Assembly: GCF_030656255.1 (NCBI RefSeq)
Contig: NZ_JAUSOE010000019.1
Coordinates: forward strand, 1-48,284
DNA length: 48,284 nucleotides
Origin: Brevundimonas sp.
GTDB taxonomy: Bacteria; Pseudomonadota; Alphaproteobacteria; Caulobacterales; Caulobacteraceae
Reading direction: 5' to 3'
The translations under genes and the position numbers were made by a program. Shown here in pieces: positions 24,684-32,754 of this stretch (positions within the stretch are counted from its first letter, which is position 1; the number at the start of each line of letters is the position of its first letter). The notes below the pieces were generated by a model. That model worked only from the letters and a program-made list of their open reading frames with translations, had not been told where the DNA came from and ran no database searches.

Positions 24684-25541
24684 ATGGCTATTGGCGTTTT
24701 CGACTCCGGCGTGGGCGGCCTGACCGTCCATCGCGAACTCACCCGGCGCTTTCCCCAGCGGGACTTCGTCTATCTGGCCGACCAGGCCCACGCCCCCTAT
24801 GGCGGGCGCGGCGGCGAAGACATCGTCGAACTGACCAAGGCAGGGTGCGAGCGGCTGTTCGACGCCGGCGCCTCGGTCGTGGTCCTGGCCTGCAACACCG
24901 CCAGCGCCATCGCCCTGCGCCGCCTGCAACAGACCTGGATCCCCGGCCTGCGCGAACGGCTGGGCCGGCCGGTCAATGTGCTGGGCATCATCGTGCCGAC
25001 CATCGAGGCCGCGACCGGCAAGCCCTGGAGCTTCGAGGCCGAACGGCCCCAAGAGGGCGAAAAGGTCCAGGCCATCGACATCACCGGCGTCTTCTGCACC
25101 GCCGCCACCGCCATCAGCCGCGTGTTCGAGATCGAGATCGACAAGCGGCGCGAGGATATCGCCGTCTTTTCCGAGCCCTGCCCCGGCCTGGCGGGCCTGA
25201 TCGAACTGGGCGCGCCGCCCGAGGAGCTGAAGGTGGTGGTGGACGACCATGTCGACGCCCTGCGTCGCCGCATCGGCCGCCATCCGGACAAGGCCATACT
25301 GGGCTGCACCCATTACGAGATCATCGCCGAACTGTTCGCCTCGGCCCTGCCCGCGGGGACGGTGCTGATCAATCAGCCGACGGCCGTGGCCGATGCGCTG
25401 GAGCGGTATTTCGCGCGGCATCCCGAATTCGAACTAGGCGACAGCGGCCGCCGCGACTTCCTGACGACGGGCCAGGCCGGTCCGCAGTCGGAGATGGTGT
25501 CGCAGTTCTGGGGCGCGCCGCTGGCGTTCGCTCAGGCGTAG
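24684..25541 (+). CDS. murI: Glutamate racemase
   Basis: MurI makes D-glutamate for peptidoglycan precursors. The 285-residue protein shows IGVFDSGVGGLTV at the start, the first catalytic Cys in LACNTASA (Cys70) and the second in LGCTHYE (Cys208), and APYGG near residue 37. Length is normal. It is monocistronic, starting 128 bases after the divergent peptidase gene and ending 34 bases from the convergent transporter. Confidence 0.95.
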   Translation: MAIGVFDSGVGGLTVHRELTRRFPQRDFVYLADQAHAPYGGRGGEDIVELTKAGCERLFDAGASVVVLACNTASAIALRRLQQTWIPGLRERLGRPVNVLGIIVPTIEAATGKPWSFEAERPQEGEKVQAIDITGVFCTAATAISRVFEIEIDKRREDIAVFSEPCPGLAGLIELGAPPEELKVVVDDHVDALRRRIGRHPDKAILGCTHYEIIAELFASALPAGTVLINQPTAVADALERYFARHPEFELGDSGRRDFLTTGQAGPQSEMVSQFWGAPLAFAQA

Positions 25542-25575
25542 GGGCGGTCCGCCGCCGACGCGCTCAGCGACCTCG

Positions 25576-26547
25576 TCAGCACCCCGGACAATCCGGCAGG
25601 GCCTCGCTTTCCAGCTGAAGCGTCGTGTGCCGGATCGAATGGCGTTTCGCCAGCGCCTGGGCCTCCATCAGCAGTGCGTCGCCGTCCTTGCGGTCGTGGA
25701 CCAGATGGGCCGTCAAGGCGGTCTCGGTGGTGGACAGGCCCCAGACGTGCAGGTCGTGGACCGCACGCACGCCCGCCAGCCCCATCAGCGCCTTTTCCAG
25801 CCTGGCCACATCCACGTCGCCCGGCGCGCCGTCCATGGCCAGATTGACCGAATCCTTCAGCAGACCCCAGGTCGACCACAGGATCACGGCGACGATGACC
25901 AGGCTGACCAACGGATCGACCAGGGACCAGCCGGTCAGCATGATCAGCCCGCCGGCCGCCACGACGCCCAGCGACACCCCGGCGTCGGCCATCATGTGCA
26001 GATAGGCGCCCCGGGCGTTCAGGTCGTGCTGCGACTTCATGAACAGAAGCGCCGTGCCCAGATTGATGACGAAGCCGATGGCCGCCACCGTCATGATCAC
26101 GCCCGAGCCGACCGGCGCCGGCTCGGCGAAGCGGCGCACCGCCTCGAAAGCGATGGCCCCGCAGGCGAAGATCAGCAGCAGGGCGTTGGCCAGGGCCGCC
26201 AGAACCGTCGCCTTGCCGAAACCGTAGGTGCGTCGGCCGCCCGCCGCCCCATGCGCGCCGCGCCGCGCCAGCCAGGCCGCCCCGCCCGCCATGGCCAGGC
26301 CAAGCACATCCGACAGATTATGCCCGGCGTCGGCCATCAGGGCGGTGGAATCCGCGATCAGGCCCGCGCCGAACTCGCAGACGACGAAGGCCAGATTGAC
26401 CACCAGGCCGACGGCGTAGCGCCAGTCGCCGGTGTCTACCGGACCGTGGGCGTGCCCATGCGCGTGGTGATGCCCGTGTCCATGCGCGTGGTCATGCCCG
26501 TGGTCATGGTCATGATCGGCGTGGTCGTGTCCGTGCGAGGCGCTCAT
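25576..26547 (-). CDS. Cation diffusion facilitator (Zn/Co/Cd efflux transporter)
   Basis: A 323-residue CDF-family proton/metal antiporter. A His/Asp-rich cytoplasmic N-terminus (about residues 4-35, repeated HDHDH/GHDHAH) precedes six membrane helices. Both transport-site motifs are HxxxD: HNLSD in the second helix and HMMAD in the fifth, the zinc-type arrangement of ZitB/CzcD. A ferredoxin-like C-terminal domain ends with DCPGC, a possible extra metal site. The start at 26547 follows GGCGGA. A perfect 11-bp inverted repeat lies 41 bases upstream. The neighbour at 26627 on the same strand is also a predicted metal transporter. Confidence 0.9.
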   Translation of the reverse strand: MSASHGHDHADHDHDHGHDHAHGHGHHHAHGHAHGPVDTGDWRYAVGLVVNLAFVVCEFGAGLIADSTALMADAGHNLSDVLGLAMAGGAAWLARRGAHGAAGGRRTYGFGKATVLAALANALLLIFACGAIAFEAVRRFAEPAPVGSGVIMTVAAIGFVINLGTALLFMKSQHDLNARGAYLHMMADAGVSLGVVAAGGLIMLTGWSLVDPLVSLVIVAVILWSTWGLLKDSVNLAMDGAPGDVDVARLEKALMGLAGVRAVHDLHVWGLSTTETALTAHLVHDRKDGDALLMEAQALAKRHSIRHTTLQLESEALPDCPGC

Positions 26548-26587
26548 GTGTCCGCCTATACGCCATTTCCGCAAACGGCCAAGCTGC

Positions 26588-26618
26588 TACATGATAACGC
26601 GTTGAATGTTATCATGTA
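26588..26618. promoter_or_regulatory. Palindromic operator candidate upstream of the CDF gene
   Basis: TACATGATAAC (26588-26598) and GTTATCATGTA (26608-26618) are perfect 11-bp inverted arms with a 9-base spacer. It is an AT-rich island in GC-rich DNA, 41 bases before the CDF start and 9 bases after the stop of the upstream transporter gene. There is no T run after it, so an operator is more likely than a terminator. The GTTAT core resembles alphaproteobacterial Zur sites (GTTATAnTATAAC), but the spacing differs, so the regulator is unassigned. Confidence 0.6.
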
Positions 26619-26626
26619 ATGCCTCG

Positions 26627-27283
26627 TCAATGCTGATGCAGGGCGACCATCAGACCGAGGGCGATCAGGGCCACGCCCAGCACGGCGCCCTCGTAGCGCG
26701 CCCAGCGCTCCAGCCGCAGGATCGAGGCCCCCGCGCTGGCCAGGGCCGTGAACACCGCCATGCCGGCGATGGTGCCGACCGCAAAGACCAGGGTCAGCAG
26801 GGCCAGGGCGGCGAAGCCTTCCGAGGCCGAGGACAGATAGATGGGCAGCAGGACCTCGCCCGGCGACACCGCCATCATGGCGACCAGGCCCAGGAAGGCC
26901 GCCTTGTCGGAGACGGCGGGCGGGGCGGCGTCCATCTGCGGACCGCCGGCCGTCGCCGGACGCAACAGGGTCGCCCGCGCCAGGTAGAAGGCGCCGAACA
27001 GGAACAGCAGCACCGCCGCGAGATGGGGCAGAAGCCCCTCGACCCACTGGTCCAGCGCCAGGCCCGCCGCCACGATCAGGCCGCCGACCACCGCCGTCGA
27101 TGCGATATGGGCCAGCCCCGCCACAGTCACCGCCAGCAGCACCCGCGACGCCCGCCAGCCCTGGGCCCGGCCCACCAGGGTGAAGGGCAGCCAGTGGGTC
27201 GGCAGGGCCGCGTGCAGGAAGGCCGCGACGAAGCCGCCCCCAAGCAGGGACAGCAGCACGGAGGGTTCGGCGGCGGGCGACAT
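26627..27283 (-). CDS. Predicted metal/nickel-cobalt transport-like membrane protein
   Basis: A 218-residue protein with about six membrane helices. Landmarks are GGFVAAFLHAALPTHWLPFTLVG near the N-terminus, with His and Pro-Thr-His in a helix as in NicO/UreH-type transporters, and a central VAMMAVSPGEVLLPIYLSS helix. It ends with a short His-x-His tail (ALHQH). I assign it to the broad nickel/cobalt-transporter-like group on topology and the His motif only. It lies upstream of the CDF efflux gene on the same strand, 79 bases apart, which supports a metal role. Confidence 0.6.
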   Translation of the reverse strand: MSPAAEPSVLLSLLGGGFVAAFLHAALPTHWLPFTLVGRAQGWRASRVLLAVTVAGLAHIASTAVVGGLIVAAGLALDQWVEGLLPHLAAVLLFLFGAFYLARATLLRPATAGGPQMDAAPPAVSDKAAFLGLVAMMAVSPGEVLLPIYLSSASEGFAALALLTLVFAVGTIAGMAVFTALASAGASILRLERWARYEGAVLGVALIALGLMVALHQH

Positions 27284-27300
27284 GGGCGGCCCTATAGCTC

Positions 27301-27313
27301 GTTACTTTATAAC
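27301..27313. promoter_or_regulatory. Zur-like box upstream of the transporter gene
   Basis: GTTACTTTATAAC (27301-27313) is a GTTA-N5-TAAC dyad, matching 10 of the 12 fixed positions of the GTTATAnTATAAC core I recall for alphaproteobacterial Zur sites. It lies 17 bases before the transporter start, in the 49-base gap after lysA. The window encodes a Zur-like repressor at 3277. The assignment is by pattern only. Confidence 0.4.
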
Positions 27314-27332
27314 AGTCGAGACCAATTCAGAC

Positions 27333-28607
27333 CTAAAGCCAATCGGCGAAGGGCTCCCGGTCCAGCATGTCTTCATAGGTCGGGCGCGGCCGGATGACGG
27401 CCCATTGATCGCCGTCCACCAGAACCTCGGGCACCAGGGGGCGGCTGTTGTACTCGCTGGACATCACCGCCCCATAGGCGCCGGCGCCGGTGAAGACGAC
27501 CAGATCCTCGGCCTCCAGAGGCGGCAGGCTGCGGTCGCGGGCGAAGGTGTCGCCCGTCTCGCAGACCGGCCCTACGACGTCATAAGGGCGCGCGCCGCCG
27601 TCGCGCGGATTGACCGGCTTGATGTCATGGAAGGCGTCGTACAGGGCCGGGCGCATCAGATCGTTCATCGCCGCATCCAGCACCAGGAACCGGCGCCCGT
27701 CCGAGCGTTCATTGACCTGGATCACCTGGCTGAGCAGCACTCCGGCGTTGGCGGCCAGCAGACGGCCGGGCTCGAACGCCGCCTCGACGTCCAGTCCCGC
27801 CAGAACCCGCGCGGCCATGGCCACATAGTCGGCCGGCGACGGCGGCTCGACCCCGCCCGAATAGGGCACGCCCAGTCCGCCGCCGAGGTCCAGCCGCGTC
27901 ACCGCATGCCCCTGGGCCCGCAGGTCTCGCGTCATCTGGGCCAACACGGTGAAGGCGGCCTGCAGCGGGGCCAGGTCGGTGATCTGGCTGCCGATATGGC
28001 AGGCCAGACCGACCGGCGTCACATGGGGTGAGGCCGAGGCGCGGGCGTAGAGGGCCATGGCCTCCTCGACCGGCACGCCGAACTTGTCGCCCTTGCCGCC
28101 GGTGGTGATCTTGGCGTGGCCGCCGGCCCCCACATTGGGATTGACCCGAACGGCCACGGCCGGCGACGCCTGCATCAGGGCCGCGACCGCGATCAGCCGA
28201 TCCAGCTCGGCGCCGGATTCGATATTGATCTGGCGCACGCCGACGCTAATGGCGAAGACCATCTCCACATCGGTCTTGCCGACGCCGGAGAAGATGATCC
28301 GGTCAGCCGGCACGCCCGCCGCCAGGGCCCGGCGGATCTCGCCCTCGGACACCGTGTCGGCGCCCGAGCCCAGTTTGGCCAAGGTCGCCAGCACCGACAG
28401 GTTGGAGTTGGCCTTGACCGCAAAGGCGATCAGGGCCTCGCCCAGGGCTTCACGGTGCGCATCTGCGGCCGCGCGCAACAGGCCGTAGTGCCGCTTCAGC
28501 GTCGCGGTGGAATAGACATAGACGGGCGTGCCCACCTCGTCGGCGATGATTTCCAGCGGCACGCCCTCGGCATACAGGGCGCCGTCCTTCAGGTCGAAAT
28601 GATGCAA
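27333..28607 (-). CDS. lysA: Diaminopimelate decarboxylase
   Basis: LysA makes L-lysine from meso-diaminopimelate. The 424-residue PLP enzyme has the alanine-racemase-like barrel with the PLP Lys65 in FAVKANSNLSVL, the HIGSQI motif, GGGLGVPY for phosphate binding, EPGRLL, and the GPVCETGDTFARDR active-site segment. It starts with TTG at 28607. An in-frame stop (that of lptM) lies 7 bases upstream, so no longer form exists, and the family N-terminus MHHF supports TTG. It is the last gene of argH-lptM-lysA. Confidence 0.95.
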   Translation of the reverse strand: MHHFDLKDGALYAEGVPLEIIADEVGTPVYVYSTATLKRHYGLLRAAADAHREALGEALIAFAVKANSNLSVLATLAKLGSGADTVSEGEIRRALAAGVPADRIIFSGVGKTDVEMVFAISVGVRQINIESGAELDRLIAVAALMQASPAVAVRVNPNVGAGGHAKITTGGKGDKFGVPVEEAMALYARASASPHVTPVGLACHIGSQITDLAPLQAAFTVLAQMTRDLRAQGHAVTRLDLGGGLGVPYSGGVEPPSPADYVAMAARVLAGLDVEAAFEPGRLLAANAGVLLSQVIQVNERSDGRRFLVLDAAMNDLMRPALYDAFHDIKPVNPRDGGARPYDVVGPVCETGDTFARDRSLPPLEAEDLVVFTGAGAYGAVMSSEYNSRPLVPEVLVDGDQWAVIRPRPTYEDMLDREPFADWL

Positions 28608-28613
28608 GGCGGC

Positions 28614-28844
28614 CTAGCGGGGGTCGTTCTGGGCGGCGCCAGCGCCGATGGGATTGGAGGGACCGCCGTCGATCGGCACGCTGCTGGACGGGCGGTTGAT
28701 GGTGGCCGGTTCGGGCAGGCCGGGGGCGCGGCTGCTGCGCGGCGCACGCTCGGTCTCGCGCGCCGGCGATTCCAGGTCGGCCATACGGCCGCAGCCGGCG
28801 GCCGACAGGGCGAGCAGGCCCGCGAGGATCAAGGTCTTCTTCAT
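28614..28844 (-). CDS. lptM: LptM-like small outer-membrane lipoprotein
   Basis: A 76-residue lipoprotein. The signal peptide [17 protein letters not shown] ends in a lipobox with Cys18, followed by GRMADLESP, close to the LptM/YifL motif G-C-G-x2-G-x-L-x2-P, and then a Pro/Ser/Arg-rich disordered tail. LptM (formerly YifL) assists the oxidative folding of LptD in the LPS-export machine. The position between argH and lysA is the classical one for this gene. Its ATGA overlaps the argH stop, so it is translationally coupled. Confidence 0.8.
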   Translation of the reverse strand: MKKTLILAGLLALSAAGCGRMADLESPARETERAPRSSRAPGLPEPATINRPSSSVPIDGGPSNPIGAGAAQNDPR

Positions 28845-30277
28845 AGGCGGGCTCTCCAGTCGGCGATGCGCGCACGGACCTGTTCCGGCGCTGTGCCGCC
28901 ATAGCTCTGACGGCTTTGGCACGAAGCCTCGGCGGTCAGCACCTTGTAAACCGCTTCCGTGATCCCCGGCTCGAGTTTCTGCATTTCCGTCAGCGGCAGT
29001 TGCGACAGGTCCACGCCCATCGCCTCGGCCTGTTTCACCGCCGCCCCCGTCACATGGTGCGCCTTGCGGAAGGGCAGGTTCAGTTCGCGCACCAGCCAGT
29101 CGGCCAGGTCGGTCGCGGTCGAAAAGCCGGCGCCGGCCGCCGCCGCCATCCGTTCGGTGTTCGGACGCAGAGCCGAGACCATGGCGGTCATGGCGACCAG
29201 GGCCAGGTCCAGGGCGTCGAAGGCCTCGAACACCGGCGGTTTGTCCTCCTGCATGTCCTTGGAATAGGCGAGCGGCAGCCCCTTCATCACGGTCGACAGG
29301 GCGACCAGCGAACCCAGGATCCGGCCGGTCTTGGCCCGAACCAGTTCGGCCGCGTCGGGATTGCGCTTCTGCGGCATGATCGAGGACCCGGTGGTCAGGT
29401 CGTCGGGCAGGCTGGCGAAACCGAACATCGGCGTCATCCAGACCACGATCTCCTCAGCCAGGCGCGACAGGTGTCCCGCCGTGATCGAGGCGGCGGCCAG
29501 GCTTTCCAGGGCGAAGTCACGGTCCGACACTGCGTCCAGCGAGTTGGCCATCGGCCGGTCGAAGCCCAGTTCCGTCGCTGTCATGTGGCGGTCGATCGGG
29601 AAGGGCGAACCGGCCAGGGCGGCAGCGCCCAGCGGGCTCTCGTTCATCCGCGTCCGGGCGTCGGCGAACCGACCGGCGTCGCGGCCGAACATCTCGACAT
29701 AGGCCATCAGATGGTGCCCCAGGGTCACCGGCTGGGCCGTCTGCAGATGGGTGAAGCCCGGCATCAGGTCGCCGGCGTGCTGTTCGGCCCGGTCCAGCAG
29801 GGCGGCCTGCAAGGCCTTGAGTTGGGCGATGGTGCGGTCGGCGGCGTCGCGAACCCACAGGCGGAAATCGACCGCGACTTGGTCGTTACGGCTGCGGGCG
29901 GTGTGCAGCCGGCCCGAGGGTTCGCCGATCAGTTCCGACAGCCGGGCCTCCACATTCATGTGGATGTCCTCGAACTGGTCGCGGAAGGGGAAGGTCCCGC
30001 CGACGATCTCGGCCTCGATGGCGTCCAGCCCGCCCAGGATGGCTTCGGCGTCGGCCGGCTGGATAACGCCCTGTTTGGCCAGCATCCGGCAATGGGCGCG
30101 CGAACCGGCCAGATCCTGACGCCACAGACGCTGGTCCACGCCGATGGAGACGTTGATCGCCTGCATGATCTCGGCGGGGCGCGACGAAAAGCGGCCGCCC
30201 CACATGTCTTGACCTGCGGGCTTTGCCGGGGCCTTAGAAACATTGGCTTGGGCGGTATCGGAGGCGGCGTCTGTCAT
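28841..30277 (-). CDS. argH: Argininosuccinate lyase
   Basis: The last step of arginine synthesis, splitting argininosuccinate to arginine and fumarate. The 478-residue protein shows the fumarase-superfamily signature [12 protein letters not shown], the [16 protein letters not shown] segment and [10 protein letters not shown] near the start. The ATG at 30277 overlaps the ATG of the divergent tlpA gene. Its first roughly 20 residues are a non-conserved Asp/Ala/Lys leader. A shorter start at the Met of MWGGRF cannot be excluded. Confidence 0.95.
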   Translation of the reverse strand: MTDAASDTAQANVSKAPAKPAGQDMWGGRFSSRPAEIMQAINVSIGVDQRLWRQDLAGSRAHCRMLAKQGVIQPADAEAILGGLDAIEAEIVGGTFPFRDQFEDIHMNVEARLSELIGEPSGRLHTARSRNDQVAVDFRLWVRDAADRTIAQLKALQAALLDRAEQHAGDLMPGFTHLQTAQPVTLGHHLMAYVEMFGRDAGRFADARTRMNESPLGAAALAGSPFPIDRHMTATELGFDRPMANSLDAVSDRDFALESLAAASITAGHLSRLAEEIVVWMTPMFGFASLPDDLTTGSSIMPQKRNPDAAELVRAKTGRILGSLVALSTVMKGLPLAYSKDMQEDKPPVFEAFDALDLALVAMTAMVSALRPNTERMAAAAGAGFSTATDLADWLVRELNLPFRKAHHVTGAAVKQAEAMGVDLSQLPLTEMQKLEPGITEAVYKVLTAEASCQSRQSYGGTAPEQVRARIADWRARL

Positions 30278-30941
30278 GAGTGGCTCGAGAAAGGCGATCT
30301 GGGCGGTCGTCGGCGCGCTCGTGCTGTTCAGCACGCTCGCCGGCGCCGGCGGCTTGGCGATGTCGCTATACGCCAATCATAGGCAGAAGGCGCAACCCCA
30401 GACGACGCCCGTGGCGAAAAGCGATCTGGCTCGGTTCGCGGTCGGGCCGCTAGCGGCGCTGGAGACGCCGACCGATCTGAAGACCGCGCCGGAATACATG
30501 TTCCGCGACCGCAACGGCACGGCCGTGCGGTTCTCGACCTTCGAGGGCAAGGTGGTGGTGGTCAATCTGTGGGCCATGTGGTGCGCCCCGTGCCGCACGG
30601 AAATGCCGACCCTGGCGGCCTTGGCCCGGCATTATCAGACCAACGAGGACCTGATCGTCCTGCCGATCAATGTCGACGCCTCGGCCGACGCCCTGGCCGA
30701 CGCCAAGAGCTTCATCGACGTCCACGAACCCCTGCCGCTGTACAGCGACATCAAGTTCCAGCTGCCGTTCGAATTCCCGGGCAAGGGCAAGATGCCCCAG
30801 ACCATCTTCCTGGATCGCGAAGGCCGCATCCGCGCCACCTTCTCGGGCGAAGCCGACTGGAACAGCCCCGAGGCCCACGCCCTGATCGACGCCCTGCTGG
30901 CGGAAGGCGCGCCCGCCGCCGGGGCGACGCCGGGCGCCTGA
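30276..30941 (+). CDS. tlpA: TlpA-type thiol:disulfide oxidoreductase
   Basis: A 221-residue membrane-anchored thioredoxin-like protein. An N-terminal helix (about 7-32, [20 protein letters not shown]) anchors a periplasmic domain with the WCAPC active site (Cys103, Cys106) in [15 protein letters not shown] and a cis-Pro loop at KMPQTIFLD. TlpA-like proteins reduce disulfides in copper/cytochrome-oxidase assembly or other exported proteins. Its ATG and that of argH overlap as CATG, so each gene's leader lies inside the other. It converges on the lipoprotein gene with only 7 bases between stops. Confidence 0.9.
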   Translation: MSGSRKAIWAVVGALVLFSTLAGAGGLAMSLYANHRQKAQPQTTPVAKSDLARFAVGPLAALETPTDLKTAPEYMFRDRNGTAVRFSTFEGKVVVVNLWAMWCAPCRTEMPTLAALARHYQTNEDLIVLPINVDASADALADAKSFIDVHEPLPLYSDIKFQLPFEFPGKGKMPQTIFLDREGRIRATFSGEADWNSPEAHALIDALLAEGAPAAGATPGA

Positions 30942-30948
30942 TCGGCCG

Positions 30949-31257
30949 TCAGTTTTCGGCAGGCACGCGCTGGTTGGTGGCCGGATCAACCGCGCCCGGC
31001 TTGCCCTGCGCGGCGGCCTTGGCCTGATTTTCCTCCAGCTCATCGGCGACATTGCCCGCGCCGGTCTCAACTGCGCGCGCGGCCTTCATGGCGCCGGACT
31101 CGATGACTTCGCCCGCCTGGGCGGCAACTTCGCCGGTGCGATCCGCAGCCGCCTCGGCGTTGGCTTCGGTCTTTTCCTGCTCGGCCTCGGTGCAGGCGGC
31201 GGCGCCCAGGCACAGAACGGCGGCGGCGGCCAGCAGGGCCTTCGTACGAATGGTCAT
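30949..31257 (-). CDS. Small lipoprotein, Ala/Glu-rich
   Basis: A 102-residue lipoprotein. The signal peptide (TIRTKALLAAAAVLCLGAAAC) has a lipobox with Cys22. The mature part is Ala/Glu/Lys-rich and probably helical (EQEKTEANAEAAADRTGEVA), ending in a polar tail. It resembles entericidin-like and other small stress lipoproteins, but no family can be named with certainty. GAGAGACC lies just before the ATG. Confidence 0.65.
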   Translation of the reverse strand: MTIRTKALLAAAAVLCLGAAACTEAEQEKTEANAEAAADRTGEVAAQAGEVIESGAMKAARAVETGAGNVADELEENQAKAAAQGKPGAVDPATNQRVPAEN

Positions 31258-31348
31258 GAGGTCTCTCCGGTCGAGTTCGGTATTTGGGCAAAGAACGCGG
31301 CGGCCAGCGGCCGGTTGCGCGACCATTGATACCTCCCTGCGGAAACTG

Positions 31349-31519
31349 TCACCGGCCGTTGGTCGCCAAGACGACACCGGCGAGCAGAAGCGGCATGGCA
31401 ACCGCCAACATCAACGCGCTCGCCCCATCCAAATCCAGAGTGTGTCGCAACAACAGAGACACGCAGAGGCATGCCATGCCCACGATATTGGCAGCGACGC
31501 TCAGCTTTACAGGTTTCAT
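31349..31519 (-). CDS. Small two-helix membrane protein
   Basis: A 56-residue hydrophobic protein with two likely helices (LSVAANIVGMACLCVSLLL and ASALMLAVAMPLLLAGVVLA). The ribosome site AGGGA lies 7 bases before the ATG at 31519; an ATG directly upstream (31522) is also possible. No family was recognised. Support comes from hydrophobicity and the ribosome site only. Confidence 0.45.
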   Translation of the reverse strand: MKPVKLSVAANIVGMACLCVSLLLRHTLDLDGASALMLAVAMPLLLAGVVLATNGR

Positions 31520-31677
31520 CATTTCGTCCCTGCAGGATGCGCACAACCCTATGGCGCGGCTCATCGAAACTGATGATGCCCCCTATACGCGAACCTCCGC
31601 AACCTCAGACGCACCGCGATGTTGGGCAACCCTCTGTTCAGTCGAGGTACGAAGGCTCTAATTTCAAGAAGATGCTT

Positions 31678-31722
31678 ACTGGAGGCGGGATCGAACCGCC
31701 GACCTTTGGGCTATGAATCCAC
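31678..31722 (-). repeat. Displaced copy of the tRNA-Met 3' half (att-like fragment)
   Basis: About 45 bases repeat the 3' half of the tRNA-Met gene at 32456-32532 in the same orientation: the T arm, variable loop and most of the anticodon arm, with about 3 mismatches. The copy begins at ACTGGAGG and stops matching after ATCCAC. The encoded CCA end and the whole 5' half are missing. Such 3'-half copies typically mark the far end of an element that integrated into a tRNA gene. The interval to the intact gene is only about 780 bases, so any element is reduced to a remnant. Confidence 0.75.
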
Positions 31723-32052
31723 ACCATGGTCTTCTCCGGTCAAGGTTGTCGGCCGCAGAATGCGGCAAGGCCAAACCGGTTGCCAGGGCCGCCCGCGTCG
31801 GGACGCCGCGTGGGACAGGTTCGGACGGCGCAGCCGCAGATGCAGAGTCGAGCAAGGGCGGTCTTCACGCCTTTCAGTTCACCCACGTCCGCAAAATCAG
31901 GGCCGTTAAGCGTCCGCCTCGGCCCTGTTCTCAACCCGCCTCATTTAACGGAATTGGCTTTTCGCCATATCTTCGCGCCTGTGTCAGCTCGCGTTTCGAT
32001 TGCGAAGACGGAGGCTTCGTGAGACCTTGATCGCTTAAAGAGAGGGATCATC
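31723..32052. other. Intergenic stretch inside the tRNA-repeat interval
   Basis: About 330 bases without a supported gene. I see one inverted repeat, CAGGGCCG (31898-31905) / CGGCCCTG (31920-31927), followed on the minus strand by ATTTTG, which is a weak terminator candidate. No integrase or transposase fragment was recognised. The last 60 bases presumably hold the promoter of the small exported protein at 32053. Confidence 0.4.
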
Positions 32053-32361
32053 ATGTTTTCAGCGCCACTCATCGTTGCCGCCGCTCTAGCCGTTCAGGCG
32101 TCAGCTCAGACGCCACCCCCCGCGAACAGTCCGGCGGCAGCCCCGCCCACAGCAGCCGCCCAGCAACCTGAACCTGCCCGAGCGCGCCGTATCTGCGAAA
32201 CGCGCGCCCCGACCGGCCGCAGACTGGAACAACGCACCTGCTACACGCCGGAACAGCACGCCGCTCTCGTTGCGGCAAAGCGAAGAGAGGCGGAAGAGAT
32301 CGCTGGCGCCAACAATATCCAGAACGACCGGGCAATCGTCGGCATCCCTTCGCCTAACTGA
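32053..32361 (+). CDS. Small exported protein of unknown function
   Basis: A 102-residue protein with a signal peptide (about 1-19, ending AVQASAQ), a Pro/Ala-rich linker, and a compact basic segment ICETRAPTGRRLEQRTCYT with two Cys that could form a disulfide. Such short Cys-pair proteins are common in Caulobacterales and sphingomonads and are uncharacterised. AGAGAGGGATC precedes the ATG. It lies between the tRNA-Met gene and its displaced 3' half. Confidence 0.65.
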   Translation: MFSAPLIVAAALAVQASAQTPPPANSPAAAPPTAAAQQPEPARARRICETRAPTGRRLEQRTCYTPEQHAALVAAKRREAEEIAGANNIQNDRAIVGIPSPN

Positions 32362-32455
32362 GGGGCGCTATAGAGACCGTCATCTTTCGGAGTTCGGGCG
32401 CGACTCGTCGCCGGGGCGGAGGCGGCCTGTGCTTGCGACTAAACTAAGGAGGAGG

Positions 32456-32532
32456 TGGTGACTGGAGGCGGGATCGAACCGCCGACCTGTGGGTTATGAA
32501 TCCACCGCTCTAACCATCTGAGCTACCCAGTC
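32456..32532 (-). tRNA. tRNA-Met (anticodon CAT)
   Basis: A 77-base cloverleaf on the minus strand. The acceptor GACTGGG pairs with TCCAGTC (one G-U), the D arm is GCTC...GAGC, the anticodon stem GTGGA...CCCAC flanks the loop TTCATAA (anticodon CAT), the T arm is GGCGG-TTCGATC-CCGCC, and the discriminator A is followed by an encoded CCA. I read it as elongator tRNA-Met; a tRNA-Ile2 whose CAT is modified to read AUA is the alternative. Its 3' half is duplicated at 31678-31722. Confidence 0.92.
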
Positions 32533-32754
32533 GCATCCCGTCTCCGGGCGTCCGCGAGGCCGAGGGCCAGCGCGAAAGAGGCGTGCCTATATCGCCGTCG
32601 GGCGCGCGGTTCAAGTCGTCTCGACGTAGATCGTGCGGCGATAGAGCGCACGACAGGCTGATGCGGGAACGGTAACGCTGAAGGGGTCGTTGCCGATGTC
32701 AGTCCCCCAGTCCGCCCCAGATCCCCTAAAGACCTCACCGGAGCATCCGTCGCC

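Noticed and set aside
26450..26540. Short tandem-like repeat of CATGCGCGTGGT-type words
   Set aside because: This is the coding sequence of the His/Asp-rich N-terminus of the CDF transporter, and needs no separate repeat call.
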